From the NCBI RefSeq assembly GCF_004341505.2, contig NZ_SLYP02000001.1:2752501-2816500 (forward strand): a DNA stretch of 64,000 nt, in the 5' to 3' direction. The position numbers and the translations under genes were made by a program. Every line of letters begins with the position of its first letter. Within the stretch, counting starts at the first letter, position 1. The notes under the pieces were generated by a model. The model was not told the origin of the DNA. It did not search any database and saw only the letters and a program-made list of their open reading frames with translations. Shown piece by piece: positions 1 to 11,991 of the stretch. This DNA comes from Sphingomonas sp. JUb134. GTDB lineage: Bacteria > Pseudomonadota > Alphaproteobacteria > Sphingomonadales > Sphingomonadaceae.

Positions 1-1
1 C

Positions 2-841
2 GCCAGTGCGGGGGCGCGCGCGGTCGCGACCGGCCGCCGCTGGATCGGCGACTCCGGCGTGATGCGCAAGGTGTTGCGCTACGCCCGCGATTGCGGCCTT
101 ACGGTCATCGCCCACGCCGAGGACGGCGGACTGGCCGGGGGCGCAGTCGCCACCGAGGGCGAGACCGCCAGCCGGCTTGGCCTGCCCGCCGCGCCATCAA
201 TGGCCGAGGCGCTGGCAATCGCCCGCGACCTGATGCTGGTCGAAGAGACCGGCGCCGCGATCCACTTCCGCCAGGTCACCACCGCCGCCGGCTTCGACCT
301 CGTCCGCCGGGCCAAGGCGCGCGGGCTGCCGGTCACCTGCGGCATCACTCCCGCGCACCTGCTGCTGTCCGACAACACGCTGAACGACTATCGCACCTTT
401 GCCCATCTCTCGCCGCCGCTGCGGTCGGAAGGCGACCGACAGGCCGCACTTGCCGCGGTGCGCGACGGGACGGTCGACGTGCTGTGCTCGGGCCACGACC
501 CGCGCGGGCCGGAGGAAAAGCGCCTGCCCTTCACCGATTCGAGCGAAGGCATGGCCGGCGCGGAAACGCTGCTCGCCTTCGGCCTCGGGCTGGTCCGCGA
601 CGAGGTGCTCACGCTCGATCGCCTGTTCGCGCTGCTCGCCGTCAACCCGGCGCGTGTGCTCGGCATCGACACCGGCACGCTGGCGGCCGGCAGCCCCGCC
701 GACCTGGTGATCGCAGACGCCGACGCCCCCTGGTTGATCTCGGCCGAGCGCATGGCCGCCAAGGCCGGCAACACGCCGTTCGACGGCCTGCCGGTGCAGG
801 GCAAGGCATTGAAGGTCATGAAGGGCGGCCGCTTCCTCTGA
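2..841 (+). CDS. pyrC: Dihydroorotase-like protein, probably non-catalytic (PyrC'/PyrX type), 5' end outside window
   Basis: The C-terminal 279 residues of an amidohydrolase of the dihydroorotase family, open at the left edge of the window; the first visible residues include the family signature GRRWIGDSGVMRK. Dihydroorotase makes dihydroorotate in pyrimidine synthesis. Several metal-site positions look replaced: the usual HVST reads RQVTT, and the usual TDHAPH reads SGHDPRG, although the EDGGL and PPLRSEGDRQA stretches are kept. This pattern fits the inactive dihydroorotase-like subunit that partners aspartate carbamoyltransferase in some bacteria, which would make a pyrB gene just upstream likely (not visible). 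The family is certain; loss of catalysis is inference. It converges on the next gene. Confidence 0.85.
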   Translation, partial: ASAGARAVATGRRWIGDSGVMRKVLRYARDCGLTVIAHAEDGGLAGGAVATEGETASRLGLPAAPSMAEALAIARDLMLVEETGAAIHFRQVTTAAGFDLVRRAKARGLPVTCGITPAHLLLSDNTLNDYRTFAHLSPPLRSEGDRQAALAAVRDGTVDVLCSGHDPRGPEEKRLPFTDSSEGMAGAETLLAFGLGLVRDEVLTLDRLFALLAVNPARVLGIDTGTLAAGSPADLVIADADAPWLISAERMAAKAGNTPFDGLPVQGKALKVMKGGRFL

Positions 842-854
842 AGCGGCCCGCCGG

Positions 855-2081
855 TCAGCGGGCGGCGACCTGCCGCTCGCGAGCGACCCAGGCGGCCACC
901 CGATCGCCCGCCTCGGCGCGGACGAAGCAGCGGCCGCCCTGCGCGTGCAGCCGCTCGCACAGCGCCACCGCCTCCGGCCGCGCGAACCCGCCCACCGACA
1001 GGCGATAGAAGCGGCCATCGCCGACCCGCGCCTCCACGCCGGACGGGGTGAGCCCTGCTAACGCCCGGTAGCGACGTCGCGCCGTCTCCCAGGCGTCTCT
1101 CGCCACGGCCGCATCCTCATGCGCGCCGAGCTGCACGTAATAGCGCCCCCGCGCGGGCGCGGCCGCTTCGATCCGCCGCGGCGCCTCATGCGAAACCGCC
1201 ACGCGCGCGGCAATCGGCTGCACGATCTCCTGGCGCGGTGCGAAGCGGACACCACTGGCAGGCGTTGCGGCGGCTTGTTCCACCTCTACCGGCGCGGGCG
1301 CCTGCGCCACTGCCACCGGTGCCGCCGCAGCCGGGCGCACCAGCGCGAGCGCCAGCGGCTGCCCCGGATCGGCCACCGCCTCGGTACCGAGCAGAGTCGC
1401 CACCTGCTGCGAGGAGGTCGTCGGCCGTACGAACGCCATCCACTCGCGCATCCGCCGCTCGAGCTCGTCGCCGGTCAGGTCGACGGCCGCCACGGCACGC
1501 GCCTCCGCCCAGCGCCCGCCCAGCGCGAGCGCCAGCGCCAGGTTCTGCCGCGCGGTCGCGCTGGCGCCAGCGCCGCGCGCCTCTTCGCCGATCAGCACCG
1601 CCCCGCCGATCGGATCGCCCGCCAGAGCCAGCGCCAGCCCGCGATCCGCCGGTCTCAGAACCTCCGCATAGCTGGCAAGCGTCGCCCGCGCCGCGGTCCA
1701 GTCGCCGAGCGCCGTCTGTGCAAGCGCCAGGTCGAGCGCCGCGCGCGGCTCGCGCGGGTCGAGCGCCAGCGCATCGCCCGCCGCCTGCGCGGCCGAGGCG
1801 AAGCGACCCGCCTGCAGATAGGCATGGGCTAGCAGCGCGCGATGCGCGGGATCGGAAGGCGACAGCGCCACCAGCTGCTCGGCGTATTTCACGGCAGCCG
1901 AGCCGCGATGCTCCGCGATCGCGACCTCCGCCTTGTTGACGAGCTTGTCGATCCGCGACGGGCTGCGCGCCCCTGCAGCGTCGCTCGCCACGGCCGGGTC
2001 GCCGGAGCCGCTGGTGCTACATCCGGCGCCCAGCAACAGGGCGGACGCGCCCACGGAAAACAGGGCACGGCTCCTCAGCAT
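855..2081 (-). CDS. Lipoprotein with tetratricopeptide-like region and C-terminal SPOR domain
   Basis: 408 residues. The start at 2081 is chosen because an AGGGGTGG ribosome site sits just before it and the protein then opens with a lipoprotein signal ending LLLGAGC. The middle, about residues 45-200, is Ala/Leu-rich helical repeats of tetratricopeptide type (for example YAEQLVALSPSDPAHRALLA). A Pro/Ala linker leads to a C-terminal SPOR domain (YYVQLGAHEDAAVARDAW). SPOR domains bind denuded septal peptidoglycan, so a periplasmic role in cell division or wall remodelling is likely. It lies back to back with another SPOR protein at 2282; the 5' regions are divergent. The exact function is unknown. 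Confidence 0.85.
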   Translation of the reverse strand: MLRSRALFSVGASALLLGAGCSTSGSGDPAVASDAAGARSPSRIDKLVNKAEVAIAEHRGSAAVKYAEQLVALSPSDPAHRALLAHAYLQAGRFASAAQAAGDALALDPREPRAALDLALAQTALGDWTAARATLASYAEVLRPADRGLALALAGDPIGGAVLIGEEARGAGASATARQNLALALALGGRWAEARAVAAVDLTGDELERRMREWMAFVRPTTSSQQVATLLGTEAVADPGQPLALALVRPAAAAPVAVAQAPAPVEVEQAAATPASGVRFAPRQEIVQPIAARVAVSHEAPRRIEAAAPARGRYYVQLGAHEDAAVARDAWETARRRYRALAGLTPSGVEARVGDGRFYRLSVGGFARPEAVALCERLHAQGGRCFVRAEAGDRVAAWVARERQVAAR

Positions 2082-2281
2082 TCCACCCCTGCCCCAGCCG
2101 CCTGCACGTCGCCCATTCCCGGTCCCTTGATTGCGCGCGCAACCTGTCCCGTTTCCGGATAAGATTGGGTTAATGGCGGCGGCACGAGCATGCCCGCACG
2201 CGCACGCACGGCATTGCCCGCGAGGGTGGCGCCCGGGTGCTTGCCGCGATAAGCGGGCAGCGACGCGGAAGGATGAAGACC

Positions 2282-3298
2282 ATGCGAGCCAAGCTTTTTC
2301 TCGGGACCGCAGCCCTGCTGCTGCTCGGCCAGCCGGCATTTGCCGACGTCAAGGACGGGGTGGACGCCTGGACCCGCGGCGACTTCGCCCGCGCGGTGAA
2401 GGAATGGCGCGGCCCGGCGCTGAAGGGCGACCCGGACGCCCAGTTCAACCTCGCGCAGGCGTACAAGCTCGGCCGCGGAGTGCCCGCCGATCTCGCCCAG
2501 GCGGAGCAATGGTATGCCAAGGCAGCCGCCCAAGGCCATCCGCAGGCGGTGACCAACTATGGCCTGGCGCTGTTCCAGAACGGCCGCCGCCAGGAAGCGG
2601 TCAAGTGGCTCGAACAATCCGCCGCCCGCGGCGAGGCGCGTGCGCAGTTCGTGCTCGGCACCATGTTGTTCAACGGCGACGCCGTGTCGAAGGACTGGGT
2701 CCGCGCCTATGCGCTGATGACCCGCGCCTCCAGTTCGGGGCTGCCGCAGGCGTCGCAGACCCTCGCGCAGATGGACAAGTACGTCTCGCTCCAGGATCGC
2801 CAGCGCGGGCTGGAGATGGCCCGCACCATCGAGGCGCAGGCGGCACGCGCGCCGGTGACCGCCACCGCGGTCGCTGCGGCAGCGCCGACAGCAGCCGCGG
2901 CCCCGGCGCGCACCGCCGCTGCGGCACCTCCCCGGACTGCACCGGCGATGCCGGCTCCGGTACGGACCGCATCAGCCCCTGCTCCTGTGCGGACGGCACC
3001 CGCGGCGGCGGCGACTACGGTGGCCGCTCGCCCGGCTACGGTGGCGTCCCCCCGCCCCGCGACGCCGACCGCCGCTACCGCCACCAGCGGCGGCTGGCGC
3101 GTCCAGCTCGGCGCTTTCCGCGAGAGCGGCGGCGCCCAAGCCTTGTGGTCGCAGGTCCGCGCCAAGTTCCCGGGCCGCACGCCCGAATATGTCCAGGCCG
3201 GCGCTGTCACCAAGCTGCTGGTCGGCCCCTACGCCTCCAGCGCAGAGGCCACGCGCGCCTGCTCCGCGGTCAAGTCCTGCCTCCCGGTGAAACGCTGA
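2282..3298 (+). CDS. Secreted Sel1-repeat protein with C-terminal SPOR domain
   Basis: 338 residues with a signal peptide (MRAKLFLGTAALLLLG, cleaved after AFA). The start at 2282 is preferred because GGAAGG lies 9 bases upstream; an ATG at 2273 is too close to it. Residues 25-180 carry Sel1/TPR-like repeats (DAQFNLAQAYKLGRGVPADL, KAAAQGHPQAVTNYGLALF). A long Ala/Pro/Thr linker follows (about 200-275), then a SPOR domain (WRVQLGAFRESGGAQALW). It is probably a periplasmic peptidoglycan-associated factor. It is divergent from the SPOR lipoprotein at 855-2081; the two share domains but are not close copies. Confidence 0.85.
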   Translation: MRAKLFLGTAALLLLGQPAFADVKDGVDAWTRGDFARAVKEWRGPALKGDPDAQFNLAQAYKLGRGVPADLAQAEQWYAKAAAQGHPQAVTNYGLALFQNGRRQEAVKWLEQSAARGEARAQFVLGTMLFNGDAVSKDWVRAYALMTRASSSGLPQASQTLAQMDKYVSLQDRQRGLEMARTIEAQAARAPVTATAVAAAAPTAAAAPARTAAAAPPRTAPAMPAPVRTASAPAPVRTAPAAAATTVAARPATVASPRPATPTAATATSGGWRVQLGAFRESGGAQALWSQVRAKFPGRTPEYVQAGAVTKLLVGPYASSAEATRACSAVKSCLPVKR

Positions 3299-3357
3299 CG
3301 CGGGCCGCGCTGCGCTGACGCAAGCGCAAGGCAAGCCGCGGCCGCAGCGCCCGGTAA

Positions 3358-3608
3358 CCCTGGACTCCCGCCTGCGCGGGAGTACGCCTCTTCACTTGCA
3401 GGCGCACCCTCCCCGCAACCGTGCTGCTGCGAAGGCAGGAGCCCAGAGCCCCAATCGCCACGCGGCGTAGCCCTGGCGACCGAACGGGTTGAACCCCCTT
3501 ACTGTACCCCGGCGAAGGCCGGGGCCCAGTTGGGAAAGATCCGATGGTTGCGCGCTACCGCGCTACGCGCCACCGCCCGCGACTGGACCCCGGCCTTCGC
3601 CGGGGTAC
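3358..3608. repeat. Two kinds of short interspersed palindromic repeat
   Basis: The 316-base gap before serB holds no gene but two repeat types that recur in the window. Type A is GTACCCCGGCGAAGGCCGGG plus GCCCAG at 3504-3529, with an inverted partner at 3583-3608. Type B is a palindrome built on ACTCCCGCCTGCGCGGGAGT at 3358-3386, with its companion AAGGCAGGAGCCCAG near 3432-3446. The same pairs occur at 11780-11984, and type A again at 27706-27801, always outside genes. They resemble REP/BIME-type elements. Confidence 0.8.
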
Positions 3609-3614
3609 GGTCTC

Positions 3615-4496
3615 TTAATCCAGCACCCAGCGATCCCGCGCATAGCCCTGCGCGTAAAGCAGCGCCGACAAATCCCCATGGTCGATCCGCGCGCCCGCCG
3701 CCGCGGCCACGATCGGCTTGGCACGGAACGCGACCCCCAGCCCGGCCCGGCGGATCATCGCCAGGTCGTTGGCCCCGTCGCCCACCGCGAGCGTCCCGGC
3801 CGGATCGAGCCCGAGCGTCGCGACCGCCTCGACCAGCGTCGCTTCCTTGGTCGCCGAGTCCACGATCGGCTTCGCCACCGTCCCGTCGAGCACGCCGTCG
3901 GCGATCATCAGCCGGTTGGCGATCGCGCGACCGAAACCGATCTGGCGCGCGACCGGCTCGGCAAAGCGGGTGAAGCCGCCCGAGATCAGGATCGTCTCCG
4001 CTCCGTTGGCGCGCATCGTCTTCACCAGCGCCTCGGCGCCCGGCGTGATCCGCACACGTTCGGCAAGGCAGCGTTCGATCGCGTCCTCGCCCAATCCCTT
4101 GAGCAGCGCCACCCGCGCGTCCAGCGCAGCGGCGAAGTCGAGCTCGCCGCGCATCGCCCGCTCGGTCACCTCGGCGATCTGCGGCTTGATGCCGGCATAG
4201 TCGGCGAGTTCGTCGATGCACTCGACCGTGATCATGGTCGAATCCATGTCGGCGATCAGCAGCCGCTTGGCACGGCCCTCCGCCGGCTGCACCACCACGT
4301 CGGTGCCCGCAAAGGCGCCTTCCAGCACGCCGCGGGCGAGATCGGGCCCGTGCGCGAACGGCACGTCCGCCGCGCGTCCTTCCTCGATCCAGGCGACTGC
4401 ACTAGGCGCACAGCCCGCCGCCGCCAGCCGGTCCGCCGCTGCCGAAATATCGCCTGCGCCGATGCGTTCGGCTGCTATCAGCGTCGCGATGAACAT
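3615..4496 (-). CDS. serB: Phosphoserine phosphatase
   Basis: 293 residues, HAD superfamily. It dephosphorylates phosphoserine in the last step of serine synthesis. The nucleophile motif is [15 protein letters not shown] near the middle of the protein, and the distal motif is [14 protein letters not shown]; both are intact. The N-terminal 80 residues form the usual ACT-like extension of long SerB proteins. The start [13 protein letters not shown] gives the normal family length, and its ATG overlaps the miaA start codon on the other strand, leaving no room for a 5' leader on either gene. It ends in the repeat region. Confidence 0.93.
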   Translation of the reverse strand: MFIATLIAAERIGAGDISAAADRLAAAGCAPSAVAWIEEGRAADVPFAHGPDLARGVLEGAFAGTDVVVQPAEGRAKRLLIADMDSTMITVECIDELADYAGIKPQIAEVTERAMRGELDFAAALDARVALLKGLGEDAIERCLAERVRITPGAEALVKTMRANGAETILISGGFTRFAEPVARQIGFGRAIANRLMIADGVLDGTVAKPIVDSATKEATLVEAVATLGLDPAGTLAVGDGANDLAMIRRAGLGVAFRAKPIVAAAAGARIDHGDLSALLYAQGYARDRWVLD

Positions 4497-5424
4497 GGTG
4501 CATACCCCTTTGCCGAAGGTCGCGCTCATTGCAGGGCCGACCGCCAGCGGCAAGTCCGCGCTGGCAATCGCCGTCGCCGAACGCCACCGCGGCACCGTCA
4601 TCAATGCCGACTCCGCCCAGGTCTACCGCGACCTGCGCGTGCTGAGCGCCCGCCCGAGCGCCGAAGAAGAGGCGCGGGTTCCCCACCGCCTGTTCGGCCA
4701 TGTCGATGGCGGCGAGGACTATTCCGCCGCCCGCTGGGCCGCAGAGGCGCGCGCGGCGATCGACGCGACGCTGGCCGAGGAACGGCTGCCGGTGCTGGTC
4801 GGCGGCACGGGCCTGTACCTGCGCACGCTGCTGGACGGCATCGCCCCGGTCCCGGAGATCGACCCGGCCATCCGCGCAGAGGTTCGCGCGCTCCCCGTGG
4901 CAGAGGCGCACGCCGCGCTCGCGCGCCTCGACCCGCAGGCGGCCGAGCGGCTGCGCGCGAGCGATACGACGCGGGTGGCTCGGGCGCTGGAGGTGGTGCG
5001 CTCGACCGGCCGGCCGCTCGCCGAGTGGCAGGCCGCGCGCGAAGGCGGCATCGCCGGCCGCATTGACCCGGTGCCGCTGATCCTGCTTCCCGACCGGGCG
5101 TGGCTGGTCGAGCGCTGTGACCGGCGGCTCGAAGCGATGTTCGGAGGCGGCGCGGTCGAGGAAGTGGCGGCGTTGCTCGCCCGCGAGGACCTGAGCCCGG
5201 ACGCACCCGTGCGCCGCGCCATCGGGGTGCCGCAGATCGCCGCCTTTCTCCGGGGCGAAATCAGCCGGGAACAGGCACTTGCCGAGAGCCGCCTCGCCAC
5301 GCGCCAATATGCCAAGCGCCAATACACCTGGTTCCGCAACCAGCCGCCCGCCGACTGGCGCCGCGCCGACGCGATGGAATCATGCGACTCAGAAGGTTTT
5401 TTTGAACAAAAGTTGTCCAACTAG
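4495..5424 (+). CDS. miaA: tRNA dimethylallyltransferase
   Basis: 309 residues. It transfers an isopentenyl-type group to A37 of tRNAs that read UNN codons. Visible motifs are the P-loop AGPTASGKS near the N-terminus, [18 protein letters not shown], and the C-terminal [15 protein letters not shown] that contacts tRNA. The start is ATG 4495 (or ATG 4489, two residues longer); both lie inside or against the serB start region, so the message is probably leaderless. The last 19 residues (from about [11 protein letters not shown]) extend past the usual family end. ilvB follows after 82 bases. Confidence 0.93.
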   Translation: MVHTPLPKVALIAGPTASGKSALAIAVAERHRGTVINADSAQVYRDLRVLSARPSAEEEARVPHRLFGHVDGGEDYSAARWAAEARAAIDATLAEERLPVLVGGTGLYLRTLLDGIAPVPEIDPAIRAEVRALPVAEAHAALARLDPQAAERLRASDTTRVARALEVVRSTGRPLAEWQAAREGGIAGRIDPVPLILLPDRAWLVERCDRRLEAMFGGGAVEEVAALLAREDLSPDAPVRRAIGVPQIAAFLRGEISREQALAESRLATRQYAKRQYTWFRNQPPADWRRADAMESCDSEGFFEQKLSN

Positions 5425-5506
5425 CCTTGCATCCTTGCTTTCCTGTCGGTAGGCGGCCTGCGTCCGAGAGGCTGCTGCTGCAGCTGCGAAGTAAGGAGGA
5501 CGTGAC

Positions 5507-8924
<3,418 letters not shown>

Positions 8925-8972
8925 GGGGTCAGACGGGAGCGCGCGAGCACTCCCGTCCCTGTCCCCGTTCGT

Positions 8973-9070
8973 CTCGAGTAGGGATGGAGCTTGTCTAGAG
9001 CCCGTATCGAGAGAGCCGCAAGCGCCGCCCTCTCGATACGCCGTCTCGACAAGCTCGACGGCTACTCGAG
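8973..9070. repeat. Three-tier nested inverted repeat downstream of ilvC
   Basis: Read inward, CTCGAGTAG (8973-8981) pairs with CTACTCGAG (9062-9070); GAGCTTGTC (8987-8995) pairs with GACAAGCTC (9048-9056); GTATCGAGAG (9004-9013) pairs with CTCTCGATAC (9030-9039). The whole 98 bases can fold into one long imperfect hairpin. It contains no gene. It looks like a mobile palindromic repeat unit (REP/RAYT type) rather than a simple terminator. Confidence 0.75.
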
Positions 9071-9164
9071 GCAAACGGAACAGGGGAGATTGGCGGGCAG
9101 CGGGGGCGAGAAACCGAACGCCCGCGAAACGACCCGTTTCGCATTGGCTGGTTTGACAGCGAGG

Positions 9165-9196
9165 GGACGGCGGCAGACAAATCCGCCGTCCTTTTT
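9165..9196 (+). terminator. Rho-independent terminator or attenuator just upstream of yceI
   Basis: The stem GGACGGCGG (9165-9173) / CCGCCGTCC (9183-9191) is followed by TTTTT. It ends only about 20 bases before the yceI start and 8 before its ribosome site, so it either ends the ilv transcript or acts inside the yceI leader. Confidence 0.75.
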
Positions 9197-9215
9197 CGTT
9201 GGTGGAGACCTTCCG

Positions 9216-9827
9216 ATGCGCATGCCCCTGATCCTTGCCGGCGCCGCCCTTGTCGTCGCCACCCCGCTCGTCGCCCAGCAGATGGCGATCCCCGGCACCA
9301 CCGACGTCAGCCGCGTCACCGGCGGCACCTACAAGACCGATCCCGGCCACACGCTGATCGGCTGGCGCGTGAACCACCTGGGCTTCAACGACTATTTCGG
9401 CATCTTCGGCGACGCCGAGGGCACGCTGGTGCTCGACCCCAAGCAGCCGGCGGCCGCCAAGCTCGACATCACCATCCCGGTGAACAAGCTCACCACCGCG
9501 AGCGCCGGGCTCACCAAGCACATGATGAGCAAGGACTTCTTCAACGCGGAAACCACGCCCACCGCGCGCTTCACCTCTACCGCGGTGAAGGTGAACGGCA
9601 CGCGCGCGGCGATCACCGGCAACCTGACGCTGAACGGCGTCACCAAGCCCGTGGTGCTCAACGCCCGCTTCACCGGCGCCGGCGCCAACCCGATGTCGAA
9701 GAAGGAGACCATCGGCTTCGAGGCGGACGCGGTCCTCAAGCGTTCCGACTTCAACATGACCTACGGCATCCCCGCCGTGTCGGACGAGGTCGAACTCGAC
9801 ATCACCGTCGCCTTCGAAAAGGCCTGA
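9216..9827 (+). CDS. YceI-family periplasmic protein
   Basis: 203 residues. A signal peptide (MRMPLILAGAALVVATPLVA) is followed by a YceI domain, a lipocalin-like barrel that binds isoprenoid-type lipids. Typical family wording is YKTDPGHTLIGWRVNHLGFN, TKHMMSKDFFNAE and ITGNLTLNGVTKPV. The start at 9216 is set by GGTGGAG 8 bases upstream. It stands alone between the ilv cluster and leuA, with a terminator-like hairpin on each side. The substrate is not known. Confidence 0.9.
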   Translation: MRMPLILAGAALVVATPLVAQQMAIPGTTDVSRVTGGTYKTDPGHTLIGWRVNHLGFNDYFGIFGDAEGTLVLDPKQPAAAKLDITIPVNKLTTASAGLTKHMMSKDFFNAETTPTARFTSTAVKVNGTRAAITGNLTLNGVTKPVVLNARFTGAGANPMSKKETIGFEADAVLKRSDFNMTYGIPAVSDEVELDITVAFEKA

Positions 9828-9838
9828 GCATCCCTGGA

Positions 9839-9860
9839 GGGGGCGCAGCATCGCGCCCCC
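9839..9860 (+). terminator. Terminator-like hairpin after yceI
   Basis: GGGGGCGC (9839-9846) pairs with GCGCCCCC (9853-9860) across a six-base loop. The tail is TTCCCCCCC, not a clean T-run, so efficiency is uncertain. Confidence 0.55.
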
Positions 9861-9928
9861 TTCCCCCCCTCTCCCGGATCGTTTCGCGCTCGCGTCAAAG
9901 CGGCTGGACAAGCCCTCCCCCACGGGCC

Positions 9929-9982
9929 ATGACGGCAGCCGTGATCGCAGCACTGCGCCTTCTTCGACTTATCCGCCCTTAG
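9929..9982 (+). CDS. leuL: leuA leader peptide (17 residues, leucine-rich)
   Basis: ATG at 9929 opens MTAAVIAALRLLRLIRP and stops at TAG 9980-9982. It has four leucine codons (positions 9, 11, 12, 14) plus Ile and Val. The stop codon lies inside the 5' arm of a strong hairpin (9976-10017), and leuA begins 110 bases on. This is the layout of a leucine attenuation leader: scarce charged tRNA-Leu would stall the ribosome on the Leu run and change the fold. No clear ribosome site precedes the ATG, so it may be translated leaderless. The call rests on position, codon content and hairpin together. Confidence 0.75.
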   Translation: MTAAVIAALRLLRLIRP

Positions 9983-10027
9983 GGGCGTGTCGCGCGTGCG
10001 TGCGTGGCCCCTAAGGGCTGCTTTCTT
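9976..10027 (+). promoter_or_regulatory. leuA attenuator hairpin
   Basis: A perfect 11-bp stem, CCCTTAGGGGC (9976-9986) with GCCCCTAAGGG (10007-10017), has a 20-base loop and is followed by CTGCTTTCTT. It starts within the leader peptide stop codon. Whether it is the terminator itself or the antiterminator arm of a larger fold is not settled; a second GC-rich hairpin lies at 10049-10073 just before the leuA ribosome site. Confidence 0.7.
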
Positions 10028-10092
10028 CCGACCGAACCGCTGAACGACGCCCCGCGGCTGCTTGCGCGCGGGCGACCTGCAAAGAGGCTGCG

Positions 10093-11763
10093 ATGCTGCG
10101 CGATCCTTCGACCAAATACCGCCCCTTCCCCCAGGTGGACGTGCCCGACCGGCAGTGGCCGTCGCAGACCATCACCCGCGCGCCGCGCTGGCTGTCGACC
10201 GACATGCGCGACGGCAACCAGGCGCTGATCGACCCCATGGATGCGGAAAAGAAGACCCGCTTCTTCGACCTGCTCGTGAAGGTGGGCATCAAGGAGATCG
10301 AGGTCGGCTTCCCTTCCGCCGGCGCCACCGAATTCGACTTCATCTCCGGCCTCGTTCGCAACGGCCGCGTGCCCGACGACGTGACCGTCCAGGTGCTGAC
10401 CCAGTCGCGCCGCGACCTGATCGAGAAGAGCTTCCAGTCGCTGGAGGGCGCGCCCACCGCGATCGTCCACCTCTACAACGCCGTCTCCCCCGCCTGGCGC
10501 CGCATCGTGTTCGGCATGAGCCGCGACGAGGTGCGCGAGATCGCAATCACCGGCGCCAAGATCCTGCGCGACGAGGCGGGCAAGCGCCCCGACACCGACT
10601 GGCGCTTCGAATATTCGCCGGAAACCTTTTCCACCGCCGAACTCGACTTCTCGGTCGAAGTCTGCGCGGCCGTCATGGACGTGCTGCGCCCCACCCCGGA
10701 AAAGCCGCTGATCCTCAACCTGCCGGCGACGGTCGAGGCGGCGAGCCCCAACGTCTATGCCGACCAGATCGAGTGGTTCTGCCGCAACGTGCCGAACCGC
10801 GACAGCGTCATCATCAGCCTCCACCCTCACAACGACCGCGGCACCGGCGTCGCCGCCGCCGAGCTCGGCCTGATGGCCGGTGCCGACCGCGTCGAGGGAT
10901 GCCTGTTCGGCAATGGCGAGCGCACCGGCAACTGCGATCTCGTGACACTCGCCTTGAACATGTACACGCAAGGCGTTGATCCCGGCCTGGATTTTTCCAA
11001 CATCGACGAGGTCATCAACACCGTCGAATATTGCAACCAGCTGCCTGTCCACCCGCGCCACCCCTATGCCGGCGAGCTGGTGTTCACCGCCTTTTCCGGC
11101 AGCCACCAGGACGCGATCAAGAAGGGCTTCGCGGCCCAGGCGCAGCGCAACGACGGCCTGTGGGACGTGCCCTATCTGCCGATCGACCCGGCCGACCTGG
11201 GCCGCGACTACGAGGCCGTGATCCGCGTCAACTCGCAGTCGGGCAAGGGTGGCGTCGCCTGGGTGCTGGAGCAGGACAAGGGGCTGAAGCTCCCCAAGCG
11301 GATGCAGGCCGACTTCAGCCGCCACGTCCAGCGCGTCGCCGACGAGACCAGCCGCGAACTGAACGCCGCCGACATCTGGGGCGCGTTCGAGGCGGCGTAC
11401 CTGCCGAGCAGCGGCGACCGGTTCGAGCTGGTCGATTATTCGGAAAGCCATGGTGCCGCCGGCCAGGCTCGGACCTTTGTGGGCCAGCTGCGGCTCGACG
11501 GCGAGACGCGGTCGATCTCGGGCAAGGGCAACGGCCTGCTCTCCAGCCTGCTCTCGGCACTGCGCGACGATTGCGGCATCGACCTCGACGTGGTCGACTA
11601 TAGCGAGCACGCGATCGGCAACGGCTCTGATGCGCAGGCGGCGGCCTATCTCGAATGCACGCTGCCCGACGGCACCCGCGTGTTCGGCGCCGGCATCGAC
11701 GCCGACGTGGCGACGGCGACGGTTCGCGCGGCGCTCAGCGCCGCCAATCGCGTCGCGGCCTAA
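10093..11763 (+). CDS. leuA: 2-isopropylmalate synthase (long form)
   Basis: 556 residues. It condenses 2-oxoisovalerate with acetyl-CoA, the first committed step to leucine. The TIM-barrel begins with [14 protein letters not shown], with the metal and substrate motifs [17 protein letters not shown] and [13 protein letters not shown]-terminal regulatory LeuA dimer domain from about residue 430 mediates leucine feedback. An AGAGG ribosome site lies 5 bases before the ATG. It is expected to be controlled by the leader peptide and hairpin immediately upstream, and it takes its substrate from the ilv pathway encoded just before. Confidence 0.96.
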   Translation: MLRDPSTKYRPFPQVDVPDRQWPSQTITRAPRWLSTDMRDGNQALIDPMDAEKKTRFFDLLVKVGIKEIEVGFPSAGATEFDFISGLVRNGRVPDDVTVQVLTQSRRDLIEKSFQSLEGAPTAIVHLYNAVSPAWRRIVFGMSRDEVREIAITGAKILRDEAGKRPDTDWRFEYSPETFSTAELDFSVEVCAAVMDVLRPTPEKPLILNLPATVEAASPNVYADQIEWFCRNVPNRDSVIISLHPHNDRGTGVAAAELGLMAGADRVEGCLFGNGERTGNCDLVTLALNMYTQGVDPGLDFSNIDEVINTVEYCNQLPVHPRHPYAGELVFTAFSGSHQDAIKKGFAAQAQRNDGLWDVPYLPIDPADLGRDYEAVIRVNSQSGKGGVAWVLEQDKGLKLPKRMQADFSRHVQRVADETSRELNAADIWGAFEAAYLPSSGDRFELVDYSESHGAAGQARTFVGQLRLDGETRSISGKGNGLLSSLLSALRDDCGIDLDVVDYSEHAIGNGSDAQAAAYLECTLPDGTRVFGAGIDADVATATVRAALSAANRVAA

Positions 11764-11779
11764 CCTCCCGCCGCGTCCT

Positions 11780-11984
11780 GTACCCCGGCGAAGGCCGGGG
11801 CCCAGGTGGGAAGGCCTCGCGAGGGCGCGCCAGACCAGCCAGACCACCGCACCTGGGCCCCGGCCTCCGCCGGGGTACGGTTCGGTTCAAGCTTCGGCCC
11901 ACTCGTGCTCCTGCGCAGGCAGGAGCCCAGGGCCACAGGCGCTCCGCTCCGCAACCCTGGACTCCCGCCTGCGCGGGAGTACGG
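11780..11984. repeat. Cluster of interspersed palindromic repeats
   Basis: The leuA-folE gap holds type A repeats at 11780-11805 and, inverted, 11853-11878 (one-base variant), then both type B partners: the GCGCAGGCAGGAGCCCAG arm near 11913-11930 and the ACTCCCGCCTGCGCGGGAGT palindrome near 11955-11984. The order and orientation copy the 3358-3608 block in mirror image. It sits between convergent genes. Confidence 0.8.
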
Positions 11985-11991
11985 TCCGGGC

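Noticed and set aside
5425..5506. Branched-chain leader peptide before ilvB
   Set aside because: The only short frame nearby, MRLRRFF within the miaA end, has one Leu codon and no matching hairpin; a CTGCTGCTG run just before ilvB lies in a frame that does not stop before ilvB.
9979..11847. 622-residue open frame opposite leuA
   Set aside because: It mirrors leuA codons, has no ribosome site and reads as Arg/Gly/Asp-rich sequence without domains; long antisense frames are normal at this GC content.
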